Assembly (NCBI GenBank): GCA_025210455.1
Contig: JAOARQ010000061.1
Location: forward strand, 43,566 to 107,565
Source: Pelagimonas sp.
Lineage (GTDB): Bacteria > Pseudomonadota > Alphaproteobacteria > Rhodobacterales > Rhodobacteraceae
DNA: 64,000 nt
Reading direction: 5' to 3'
A program made the translations under genes and the position numbers. Positions 1 through 7,455 of this stretch are shown here, piece by piece; positions within the stretch are counted from its first letter, which is position 1, and each line of letters begins with the position of its first letter. The notes under the pieces were generated by a model that saw only the letters and a list, made by a program, of their open reading frames with translations, had not been told where the DNA came from and searched no databases.

Positions 1-276
1 CTGACGGTGCTGCTGGTGGCGGGCCTGCTGGTCTTTGGCGCGATCTTTGCGGTCAATTCCTCGCTGCACAGCTACCTGATCCTGGCCTTCTCAAAAGGCG
101 AGCGCGTTACGATGGATGTGGGCTTTTATTACATGGCCAATGCAACGGGCCGGTTGCTGGGCACGCTGATGTCCGGTGTCAGCTACCAACTGGGCGGATT
201 GCCGGCCTGCCTGCTGACCGCCGCAATTTTCGTCGCCATCAGCGCGCTGGCCGCTGGGAAACTGCGGGCAGAGTAG
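1..276 (+). CDS. arsJ: MFS permease, ArsJ-like, C-terminal fragment (5' end outside window)
   Basis: Only the last 91 codons are present; the reading frame is open from base 1 and stops at TAG 274-276. The fragment carries two to three hydrophobic membrane segments, and a segment with YYMANATGRLLGTL resembles the C-terminal half of ArsJ, an MFS permease that exports 1-arseno-3-phosphoglycerate in partnership with a GAPDH-like enzyme. The assignment rests on remembered family similarity of this short tail. The partner gapdh gene would lie to the left, outside the window. A generic MFS transporter is the alternative. A long hairpin follows the stop codon. Confidence 0.6.
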   Translation: MTVLLVAGLLVFGAIFAVNSSLHSYLILAFSKGERVTMDVGFYYMANATGRLLGTLMSGVSYQLGGLPACLLTAAIFVAISALAAGKLRAE

Positions 277-281
277 GCCGC

Positions 282-320
282 TTCGGATCATGCCCGCACC
301 TTGATCGGGCATGATCCGAA
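282..320 (+). terminator. Perfect 15-bp inverted repeat after the ArsJ-like gene
   Basis: Bases 282-296 and 306-320 are perfectly complementary 15-base arms (ttcggatcatgcccg on the left) around a 9-base loop, starting 6 bases after the stop codon. No T-run follows, so it may act as a transcript-end stabiliser or a factor-assisted terminator rather than a classical intrinsic one. Confidence 0.65.
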
Positions 321-364
321 TTCCAAAGAACAACGCGGCGCAGAGCCTTCTGAAACCCTGAGGT

Positions 365-961
365 TCAATGCTGTACATGCCCCGCGAATGCGACCGTGCC
401 ATTTTGATCAAAGCAGACAAAAAGCGAATCGTAATCTAACCCAAGACCGCTGCACATCCCAAGACTGTATCCTGGGCACTTCAAGCCATTGATCTGGATG
501 TCGTATGTCGATTGCCCCAGCAGTTTGATGACTGTTTCGCTGCGGGTCGTTTGTGAAATTAGGTGGTTACTTATCAGATCGTGCACCATGCCCCCGCGTG
601 GACAGGTTCGTTCTTTCTGCGCGCATTCGCCGTCATTCAGTCCCTTACAGAGGCCGGCTTCAGCCCATGTCTGAGGGTCAAACTTGTCCCCCCGGAACGG
701 GTCAGCAACACGGACCAGATACCCGCAAAACAAAAGAACCCCAATGGAGACAGAGATGGATGCGACACCTCGCAGGAAACGCCGATTGAAATTTACAACA
801 CGCATTTGCACACTTTGTGATTTTTCAAATTGCCACCGATATATCGGGTTGGTGCGCAAGCCATGTTCGTGAAGTCTTTGATAAGTTGATTTTCTTGTTA
901 AAAACAGCAGTGCGCTCCCAATGAAAGCAAAGCACAGCGCAAGAGCCAACAAAAATAACAT
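365..961 (-). CDS. Small membrane protein with cysteine-rich C-terminal domain, unknown
   Basis: 198 residues from an ATG at 961. A hydrophobic N-terminal helix (about residues 2-20) and a second one (about 66-86) predict a two-pass or anchored membrane protein. The C-terminal part (about 125-198) contains the pattern MVHDLISNHL...SETVIKLLG, which recalls the helix-turn of SmpA/BamE-like and related small periplasmic folds (inference), followed by several cysteines. No family is recognised with certainty. The gene is AT-richer than its neighbours. An AAAGGA about 11 bases upstream could be its ribosome binding site. It stands alone on the minus strand, convergent with the ArsJ-like gene. Confidence 0.6.
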   Translation of the reverse strand: MLFLLALALCFAFIGSALLFLTRKSTYQRLHEHGLRTNPIYRWQFEKSQSVQMRVVNFNRRFLRGVASISVSIGVLLFCGYLVRVADPFRGDKFDPQTWAEAGLCKGLNDGECAQKERTCPRGGMVHDLISNHLISQTTRSETVIKLLGQSTYDIQINGLKCPGYSLGMCSGLGLDYDSLFVCFDQNGTVAFAGHVQH

Positions 962-1354
962 TGTGCAAAGGGTCCTTTGTTTTCAAAAGGCGCGACAAGG
1001 TAGATGCCTGCATCCGCTTGGTGATATGAAATAGGTGCCAGCCGCGTGCGGTAATCTTCTTTCAGACGCTATCGTCCAATTCAGCGATAGCCAAAAGAAA
1101 GAGTGCGACACATGAGATTGCGTGTCAATCAGCACCCAATACGGCGGATTGAGATCAGGATTACTGCATCCTGTCTTTGGTTGGTGGAAAATTGAAAAGG
1201 GCCCGTGTGGGGCAGCCCTTTACCATAAATGATGCGGCGTTCGGTCGAGCGCATTGTACGAGTGAAGCCATGCCGCAGAGCTGGGGCAGAAGATTTTTCG
1301 GGCGCTATCTGACAGGTGTATCGGCTATGTGGGGTGGGCTGAAGTTCGGTAGGG
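962..1354. other. Gene-free, AT-richer stretch of about 390 bp
   Basis: No reading frame here has credible codon use or a ribosome binding site. The open frames at 1129-1362 (minus) and 1177-1560 (plus) look like chance openings. The only structure I see is a hairpin at 1196-1221. The stretch should hold the promoter of the minus-strand membrane-protein gene ending at 365. Confidence 0.5.
1196..1221 (-). terminator. Weak hairpin downstream of the 1355-1639 gene
   Basis: Arms aaagggc (1196-1202) and gcccttt (1215-1221) around a 12-base loop. Read on the minus strand, the right arm runs into a T-rich stretch (cccttttcaatttt), as in an intrinsic terminator. It lies about 130 bases past the stop of the minus-strand gene ending at 1355. 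Confidence 0.4.
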
Positions 1355-1639
1355 TTAGCCAAATATTTTCACCAGAGCCACAATGTAGATGCAGATCGCA
1401 GCTATCATCAACAATTCACGCCAGAATGGTTCGCATAGCCCTGCCTCGCGCCTTTTACCAACTCCGTATGCCGTGTGGAGCCGCGCCCCCACCCAAAATA
1501 GCCTGTGAAGCAGACGGATTATCCGAGGTCTGTCTTTCATTCGGGTACAGAAAAGCTTGACGGAACGTGGAAACAAAATGTGGGTGAGTGCCGATAAGTA
1601 AGCGAAAAAACAAAGCGCATGAACAAGTATGATGATCAA
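1355..1639 (-). CDS. Small two-helix membrane protein, TTG start, unknown
   Basis: 94 residues. Two hydrophobic segments (about residues 1-24 and 76-93) flank a basic middle region rich in Arg, predicting a hairpin-like inner-membrane protein. No family is recognised. The start is a TTG at 1639. It is favoured because a perfect AGGAGG lies 10 bases upstream and no ATG offers a better alternative. Codon use and GC are closer to the adjacent AT-rich region than to the core genes, which hints at a strain-variable segment. It is unrelated in sequence to the neighbouring pyc gene. Confidence 0.5.
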   Translation of the reverse strand: MIIILVHALCFFAYLSALTHILFPRSVKLFCTRMKDRPRIIRLLHRLFWVGARLHTAYGVGKRREAGLCEPFWRELLMIAAICIYIVALVKIFG

Positions 1640-1748
1640 AGCAGGGGCGCCTCCTGAAATGTAAGAAAAAATGAACCATCTAATTTACGATAAATATGCA
1701 ATAACTCTACTTCGAGCCTTTAATATACCTACATGCAATATTTACTGC

Positions 1749-1772
1749 AAAGGGCCCCAGGTGGGGCCCTTT
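1749..1772 (-). terminator. Terminator hairpin of pyc
   Basis: A perfect 10-bp stem, aaagggcccc (1749-1758) and ggggcccttt (1763-1772), with a 4-base loop, starting 21 bases beyond the pyc stop. The trailing T-run is short (TTT), so termination may be partial. Confidence 0.7.
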
Positions 1773-1793
1773 GGTGTTGGAATGTGCTGGGGT

Positions 1794-4700
1794 TTATTCC
1801 AGTTCGATCAGCAGATCTTTTGCGTCGATCTGGCCGCCGGGGGTGACATGCACCGCCGATACGATGGCGTCGCGTTCGGCGTGGATGCCGGTTTCCATCT
1901 TCATGGCTTCGATGGTCAGCAGCAGGTCGCCTTCGCAGACCTTCTGCCCGGCCTGAACCGCAACGGTTGCCACAACCCCCGGCATTGGCGCGCCGATATG
2001 GTTGGCATTGCCTGCCTCAGCTTTGGGCCGCACCGCGCTTGAGGCTGCGATCTTGCGATCCTGCACGCGGATGGTGCGCGGCTGGCCGTTCAATTCGAAA
2101 AAGACCTTGGCCTCACCGTTTTCATCGGTTTCACCCACCGCCTGCATGCGAATTTCAAGGATCTTGCCCGGATCAATTTCCGCGGTGATCTCTTCACGCG
2201 GTTTCATCCCGTAAAAGAAGGTCTTGGTGGGCAGGGTGCGCACCGGGCCATAGGTGCGGTGACGCCCCATGTAATCCATAAAGACCTTGGGATACATCAG
2301 ATAGCCCGCCAGATCCTCATCATCGACCGCTTTGCCTTCCAGTTCCTTGGAAACACTCAGGCGGGTTTCCTCGATGTCACAGGCTTCGGCGTGCAGGCCG
2401 GGGCGTTCGGTAAAGGCCTTTTCATCCTTGAGGATCTTGCTCTGGATCGCCTTTGGCCAGCCACCGGGGGGCTGCCCCAGATTGCCCTTCATCATGTCGA
2501 TCACGCTGTCAGGAAAGGCCACATCCACCTGCGGGTCTTCCACCTGCGTGCGAGTCAGGTTCTGGCTGACCATCATCAGCGCCATATCCCCAACCACCTT
2601 GGACGACGGCGTTACTTTGACGATATCGCCAAACATCTGGTTCACATCCGCATAGGTCTGGGCCACCTCATGCCAGCGCTCTTCCAGACCCAGCGACCGG
2701 GCCTGCGCCTTGAGGTTGGTGAACTGGCCACCGGGCATCTCGTGCAGGTAAACCTCTGAGGCGGGGGCCTGCAGCGAGGATTCAAACGCCGCATATTGCC
2801 CGCGCACCGCTTCCCAATAGTTGCTGATCTCGCGGATCTTCGCCACATCCAGCCCGGTGTCGCGGTCTGTATGACGCAGACCTTCGACGATCGAACCCAG
2901 CGTCGGCTGCGAGGTATTGCCCGAAAAGCTGTCCATCGCCGCATCCACCGCATCCACACCGGCGCGCGAGGCCTCCATGATGGTGGCAATTGCCGCACCA
3001 GAAGTGTCATGCGTGTGGAAGTGGATCGGCAGGCCAACCTCTTCTTTCAGGGTTTTTACCAGCTGCGCCGCCGCCGAAGGTTTCAGCAGGCCAGCCATGT
3101 CTTTCAGGCCCAGAATATGTGCGCCTGCGGCTTTCAGTTCCTGCCCCATGGCGACATAGTATTTCAGATCATACTTGGCGCGATCCGGGTCCAGAATATC
3201 GCCGGTGTAGCAGATGGTGCCTTCCAGGACGCGGCCGGTGTCCAGCACCGCATCCATGGCAACACGCATGTTTTCCACCCAGTTCAGGCTGTCAAAGACG
3301 CGGAAGACATCAACACCGGTTTCCGCCGCCTGTTTGACAAAGAACTGCACCACATTGTCAGGGTAGTTGGTATACCCCACACCGTTGGCACCGCGCAGCA
3401 GCATCTGCGTCATCACATTGGGCATGGCGGCGCGCAGATCGCGCAGGCGCTGCCAGGGGCATTCCTGCAAAAAGCGATAGGCCACGTCAAAGGTCGCACC
3501 ACCCCAGCATTCCATCGAAAACAGGTTTGCCATGTTATGGGCATAGGCGGGGGCGACCTCGATCATATCCTTTGAGCGCATCCGCGTGGCCAGCAGTGAC
3601 TGGTGGCCATCGCGCATGGTGGTGTCTGTGATCAGCAGCTGCTTTTGCGCCAGCATCCAATCGGCCACCGCCTGCGGGCCTTCAGCCTCTAGCAGGGTCT
3701 TGGTGCCTGCGGGCGGTTCTGCACCCCAGGGGGTCTTGGGCGCACGCGCCGGTTTCAGATCGGCAGCAGGGGCCGCACGGCCCTGTACCTCGGGGTGACC
3801 ATTCACCGTGATATCCGCGATATAGGTCAGCACCTTGGTGCCCCGGTCGCGGCGCTTTTTGAACTGGAACAGTTCAGGCGTCTCGTCGATGAACTTGGTG
3901 GTGTACTGGTTGTTTAGGAACGTCGGATGCTTGAGCAGGTTTTCCACAAAGGCGATATTGGTCGACACCCCGCGCACGCGGAATTCGCGTAGCGCCCGGT
4001 CCATGCGGTTGATGGCTTTTTCCGGGGTAGGGGCCCAGGCGGTGACCTTGGTCAGCAGGCTGTCATAATAGCGCGTGATCACGCCGCCCGCATAGGCGGT
4101 GCCACCATCCAGACGGATGCCCATGCCCGTTGCTGAACGATAGGCGGTGATGCGGCCATAATCCGGGATAAAGTTGTTCTGCGGATCTTCCGTGGTCACA
4201 CGGGTCTGCAGCGCATGACCATTCAGCCGCACATCATACTGAGACGCCTTGCCGGTGGCCTCGGCCAGCGATTTGCCCTCTGCAATCAGGATCTGCGCCT
4301 GCACAATATCAATGCCGGTGACTTCTTCGGTGACCGTATGTTCCACCTGAACACGCGGGTTGACCTCGATGAAATAGAACTTGCCGGTTTCCATATCCAT
4401 CAGGAATTCAACCGTGCCCGCACATTCATAGTTCACATGTGCGGTGATCTTGCGACCCAGCTCACAGATTTCTTCGCGCTGAGCCTCAGAAAGATAGGGG
4501 GCCGGGGCGCGTTCAACCACTTTCTGGTTGCGGCGCTGCACCGAACAGTCGCGTTCATACAGATGATAGATGTTGCCCATCTTATCACCCAGAATCTGCA
4601 CCTCGACGTGGCGGGCGCGGGTGATCATCTTTTCCAGATAGCCTTCGCCATTGCCAAAGGCCGCTTCCGCTTCGCGGCGGCCTTCCAGCACCTTTTCTTT

Positions 4701-5240
4701 CAGCTCATCCGTGCCAAAGATCGGGCGCATCCCACGACCGCCGCCGCCCCAGGACGCTTTCAGCATCAGCGGAAAGCCGATCTCCTGCGCCTCAGAGGTG
4801 ATAGCGTCAAAGTCATCGCCCAGCACTTCGGTGGCCGGGATCACCGGCACACCTGCCGCAACCGCCACCTTGCGGGCGCTGGCCTTATCGCCAAGCGCGC
4901 GCATGGTTTCAGCCTTGGGGCCGATAAATGTGATGCCATTCGCGGCGCAGGCATCCACGAAATCCGGGTTTTCCGACAGCAGGCCGTAACCGGGGTGGAT
5001 CGCATCTGCACCGGATTCCTTGGCAACCCGGATGATTTCCTCAATCGAGAGATAGGCGGCCACGGGCCCCATGCCCTCGCCAATGCGATAAGCCTCATCC
5101 GCTTTAAAGCGGTGCAGGCCCAGCTTGTCTTCTTCGGCAAAGACCGCCACGGTCTTTTTGCCCATTTCATTGGCAGCCCGCATGATGCGGATGGCGATCT
5201 CGCCGCGGTTGGCGATCAGGATCTTCTGGAACTCGGCCAT
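1794..5240 (-). CDS. pyc: Pyruvate carboxylase, biotin-dependent
   Basis: 1148 residues, the full length expected of a single-chain pyruvate carboxylase, which makes oxaloacetate from pyruvate, bicarbonate and ATP (anaplerosis). The order is: biotin carboxylase with ATP-grasp (about 1-460, glycine-rich loop KASWGGGGRGMRP), then the HMGL-like carboxyltransferase domain (about 535-810, with TTMRDGHQSLLATR near its start), a PYC-type connecting domain, and a C-terminal biotinyl domain with EAMKMET, the biotinylated lysine being about residue 1114. It is transcribed alone. Its upstream region carries three TTTGCAAA palindromes, so regulation by an ScfR-type protein is plausible. Assignment is secure. 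Confidence 0.98.
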   Translation of the reverse strand: MAEFQKILIANRGEIAIRIMRAANEMGKKTVAVFAEEDKLGLHRFKADEAYRIGEGMGPVAAYLSIEEIIRVAKESGADAIHPGYGLLSENPDFVDACAANGITFIGPKAETMRALGDKASARKVAVAAGVPVIPATEVLGDDFDAITSEAQEIGFPLMLKASWGGGGRGMRPIFGTDELKEKVLEGRREAEAAFGNGEGYLEKMITRARHVEVQILGDKMGNIYHLYERDCSVQRRNQKVVERAPAPYLSEAQREEICELGRKITAHVNYECAGTVEFLMDMETGKFYFIEVNPRVQVEHTVTEEVTGIDIVQAQILIAEGKSLAEATGKASQYDVRLNGHALQTRVTTEDPQNNFIPDYGRITAYRSATGMGIRLDGGTAYAGGVITRYYDSLLTKVTAWAPTPEKAINRMDRALREFRVRGVSTNIAFVENLLKHPTFLNNQYTTKFIDETPELFQFKKRRDRGTKVLTYIADITVNGHPEVQGRAAPAADLKPARAPKTPWGAEPPAGTKTLLEAEGPQAVADWMLAQKQLLITDTTMRDGHQSLLATRMRSKDMIEVAPAYAHNMANLFSMECWGGATFDVAYRFLQECPWQRLRDLRAAMPNVMTQMLLRGANGVGYTNYPDNVVQFFVKQAAETGVDVFRVFDSLNWVENMRVAMDAVLDTGRVLEGTICYTGDILDPDRAKYDLKYYVAMGQELKAAGAHILGLKDMAGLLKPSAAAQLVKTLKEEVGLPIHFHTHDTSGAAIATIMEASRAGVDAVDAAMDSFSGNTSQPTLGSIVEGLRHTDRDTGLDVAKIREISNYWEAVRGQYAAFESSLQAPASEVYLHEMPGGQFTNLKAQARSLGLEERWHEVAQTYADVNQMFGDIVKVTPSSKVVGDMALMMVSQNLTRTQVEDPQVDVAFPDSVIDMMKGNLGQPPGGWPKAIQSKILKDEKAFTERPGLHAEACDIEETRLSVSKELEGKAVDDEDLAGYLMYPKVFMDYMGRHRTYGPVRTLPTKTFFYGMKPREEITAEIDPGKILEIRMQAVGETDENGEAKVFFELNGQPRTIRVQDRKIAASSAVRPKAEAGNANHIGAPMPGVVATVAVQAGQKVCEGDLLLTIEAMKMETGIHAERDAIVSAVHVTPGGQIDAKDLLIELE

Positions 5241-5328
5241 AAGCAGGGGTCCTTCTGGTAGCTCTCCGCCGCGTCAGGCGCGACGTTGCAAGAGTTAAGG
5301 CCTGTGCTGCGTCGCAGCGCAAGGGGTG

Positions 5329-5366
5329 TTTGCAAAATACGCTATGGTTTGCAAAAAATTTGCAAA
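5329..5366. promoter_or_regulatory. Triple TTTGCAAA box upstream of pyc (predicted ScfR-family operator)
   Basis: Three exact copies of the palindrome TTTGCAAA stand at 5329-5336, 5348-5355 and 5359-5366, 89-126 bases upstream of the pyc start. A partial copy (cTTGCAAA) lies at 5415-5422. Two TTTGCAAA half-sites separated by a few bases is the binding motif I recall for PccR, the ScfR-family regulator of Rhodobacter sphaeroides; here the two closest copies are 3 bases apart. An scfR gene is present at 22267-23667. That it binds here is inference. Confidence 0.65.
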
Positions 5367-5511
5367 GTTGGGGTTCTGCGGGCTAATACTGATACTGACG
5401 CTAACACTATCCCGCTTGCAAAGACCCTATAGATCCGCATGGCCGCCCGGATTTTCCAAAACGACAGCCCAGTGAATTTTCGCGCCATTCCGGGTTTGAT
5501 CAGGGTAGAGC

Positions 5512-6648
5512 TTAGAAAAACAGATGTTTGCCGCGCAGATCTTTGGGATGTTGCGCGCCCAGTTGCCCCAGATTGGACACAAGATCCCGTTGCAAAATCT
5601 CGGTCAGATGTTTTGGCCCCTCTGGCCCCAGCGCCGTCAGCGCATAATGCCAGGCCCGCCCCATCATGACAAAATCCGCCCCCAGCGCATAGGCACGGAT
5701 AATATCCAGCCCACCTTCGATAGCGCCATCATAGATCAAAGGCAAAGAACTGGCCTTGCGAATCTGTGCCAGCGCATCCGCTGTGCCCGGCGCGCCGGCA
5801 AACTGCCGCCCGCCATGGTTCGACACCCAAAGCGCATCGACCCCCGCGGCCTCCAGCTTGGGTGCGTCTTTAGGGTTCAGCACCCCTTTGACAATCAATG
5901 GCCCCTGCCAGTGATCGCGCAGCCAGTGCAGATAATCCCAGCCCGGCGCTGTGCGCAGCAGATAGCCAATATGCGCCGTGGGATCGCGGCTTTCGAAATC
6001 GCCACTGTATTTATCCAGCGTTTTCATATGTGGCATCCCCGCCTGCGCGCGGCGCAGCGACCAGCTGGGGGTTCGCAGGCATTGCCAGAAAATCCGTGGC
6101 GTGACACGCGGCGGCTGCGTCAGCCCCCCGCGCACCTGCCGTTCGCGCCGCGAGGCCACTGGCACATCCACCGTCAGAATCAGCGTTTCAAAGCCCGATC
6201 CCTTGGCCCGCGCCAGCAGATCGCGGCGAATCTCTTCATCGCGGGGGGGATACAGCTGAAACCAGCCGCGATTCCCGGTCAGGGACCCCACCTCTTCGGG
6301 TGTCATCGTGGCCACCGTCGACAGGCTGTAAGGCACCCCGGCCGTCAAAGCGCTTTGCGCCAAAATCGCCTCGGCCCCCGGCCAGAACAGGCCCGAATGC
6401 CCCACAGGGGCCACACCAAAAGGCAGGTCATAGCTTTGTCCCAGAAACTCTGTGCGCAGATTCGGCGCCACCTCACCATGCAGAATCGATGGGTAAAATC
6501 CCACCCGATCCAAGGCGCTGCGGTTGCGATCCACACTGCCATCATCGCCGGTTCCGCTGTGCAGAAACTCCCATGTGAAATGCGGCAGCCGCTTTTTCGC
6601 CCGCGCCTGCAGGTCTGAAATTGTCATATATTTCGCGTGAAAATCCAT
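5512..6648 (-). CDS. FMN-dependent alpha-hydroxy-acid oxidase/dehydrogenase (LldD family)
   Basis: 378 residues from ATG 6648; a second in-frame ATG at 6627 is an alternative start, and neither has a clear Shine-Dalgarno. The family oxidises L-2-hydroxy acids such as lactate, glycolate or mandelate using FMN in a TIM barrel. Visible family signatures are the PVGHSGLFWPGAE segment near the FMN site, WFQLYPPRDEE, LTVDVP, LIVKGVLNPKDA with the flavin lysine, and SNHGGRQ (about residue 275) with the catalytic histidine and arginine. The substrate cannot be read from sequence. The open frame extends upstream to 7236, but that part is antisense to the next gene and is not coding. It diverges from the receiver-like gene at 6793. 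Confidence 0.88.
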   Translation of the reverse strand: MDFHAKYMTISDLQARAKKRLPHFTWEFLHSGTGDDGSVDRNRSALDRVGFYPSILHGEVAPNLRTEFLGQSYDLPFGVAPVGHSGLFWPGAEAILAQSALTAGVPYSLSTVATMTPEEVGSLTGNRGWFQLYPPRDEEIRRDLLARAKGSGFETLILTVDVPVASRRERQVRGGLTQPPRVTPRIFWQCLRTPSWSLRRAQAGMPHMKTLDKYSGDFESRDPTAHIGYLLRTAPGWDYLHWLRDHWQGPLIVKGVLNPKDAPKLEAAGVDALWVSNHGGRQFAGAPGTADALAQIRKASSLPLIYDGAIEGGLDIIRAYALGADFVMMGRAWHYALTALGPEGPKHLTEILQRDLVSNLGQLGAQHPKDLRGKHLFF

Positions 6649-6792
6649 GTAGATATAAGGGGTTAAAGGAATTGTCTTGTCCAGAGAAATTTCCGGTTTC
6701 CAGAAGATCTGCACATTACATTTCAAATCTTCAGAGCTTTTAAACTTCTGGGCCACATCTTCAGTTGCACAACGAAAGCAGGAGCTTTGAAA

Positions 6793-7383
6793 ATGCACGC
6801 CATGATTCTGGATAAATCGCCCAAACGCCTGGAACAGGAGCAAATTGCGTTTATCGAATCCGGGATTGATGTCACCGGAAGCGGTAGCCTTGCGGTGGCT
6901 GAGGCCTGTCTGAAACGCTCTGTGATTGATATTCTGGTGATTGATCGCCGCTCTGCCGGGCAACGGTTTGCTGAATTTGTGCGCCTTGCGGAATATCGCA
7001 ATCCGAATCTGGTGACGATCACGCTGACCCCGGATGTTTCTGGTGATACTGATCGTCTGGTGCAGGCCTTCCCATCGGTACATGTGGTGCTTGGGTCGGA
7101 AGTGTCGCCAACGGTTGCGGCGCGCATGGCCATGGCCTCGATTGCCGGGCAGGCGCAATGCAACGTGGCCGCGCCACAACCCACACCCACTGCACCTGCG
7201 CAGCCCTATGCAGCGCAACCGCAGGCAGGCGGCCATCCGCTATATGCAGATCAGGATCGCGGCGCACTGGAACTGGCGCAGGAAATCTCAGAGGCGCTGG
7301 ACACCCGCCAGGACAGTTATCAGCAGCGTCCAGCCCCGCAGCCGGTCTTCTCTTCGCGCCGCTCGGATATGGTTGCAGCCTAA
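6793..7383 (+). CDS. Degenerate receiver-like (CheY-fold) protein, unknown
   Basis: 196 residues from ATG 6793, which has AGGAG 8 bases upstream; the open frame's TTG three codons... two codons earlier is not needed. The first about 120 residues show the alternating hydrophobic-strand pattern of a response-regulator receiver (AMILDKS at strand 1, DILVIDRRSAG at strand 3 with Asp51 as possible phosphoacceptor). The usual acidic pair at the end of strand 1 is reduced to one Asp, and the conserved lysine of strand 5 is not evident (HVVLGSEV). A proline- and glutamine-rich linker leads to a short helical tail ending in a basic SSRRSD motif. It may be a stand-alone signalling adaptor or a relic of a CpaE-like protein. 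The function is not known. Confidence 0.65.
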   Translation: MHAMILDKSPKRLEQEQIAFIESGIDVTGSGSLAVAEACLKRSVIDILVIDRRSAGQRFAEFVRLAEYRNPNLVTITLTPDVSGDTDRLVQAFPSVHVVLGSEVSPTVAARMAMASIAGQAQCNVAAPQPTPTAPAQPYAAQPQAGGHPLYADQDRGALELAQEISEALDTRQDSYQQRPAPQPVFSSRRSDMVAA

Positions 7384-7455
7384 CACATAAGTCCACGCGG
7401 AACGGACCAAGAACAGTGCTTCCCCTTTCCGGGCCAAGGCGCTATCCTCTGCTGC

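Noticed and set aside
4215..5261. Large plus-strand frame antisense to pyc, and similar long frames opposite glyS, ppdK, folB and gatA
   Set aside because: High-GC codon bias opens antisense frames. They lack ribosome binding sites, have odd residue composition and coincide fully with well-supported genes on the other strand.
5439..5669. Plus-strand frame between pyc and the hydroxyacid oxidase
   Set aside because: Low-complexity composition, no ribosome binding site, and half of it is antisense to the oxidase C-terminus.
5512..7236. 574-residue minus-strand frame extending the hydroxyacid oxidase upstream
   Set aside because: Residues before the family start are antisense to the receiver-like gene, Cys/Arg/His-rich and unlike any protein; the enzyme starts at 6648 or 6627.
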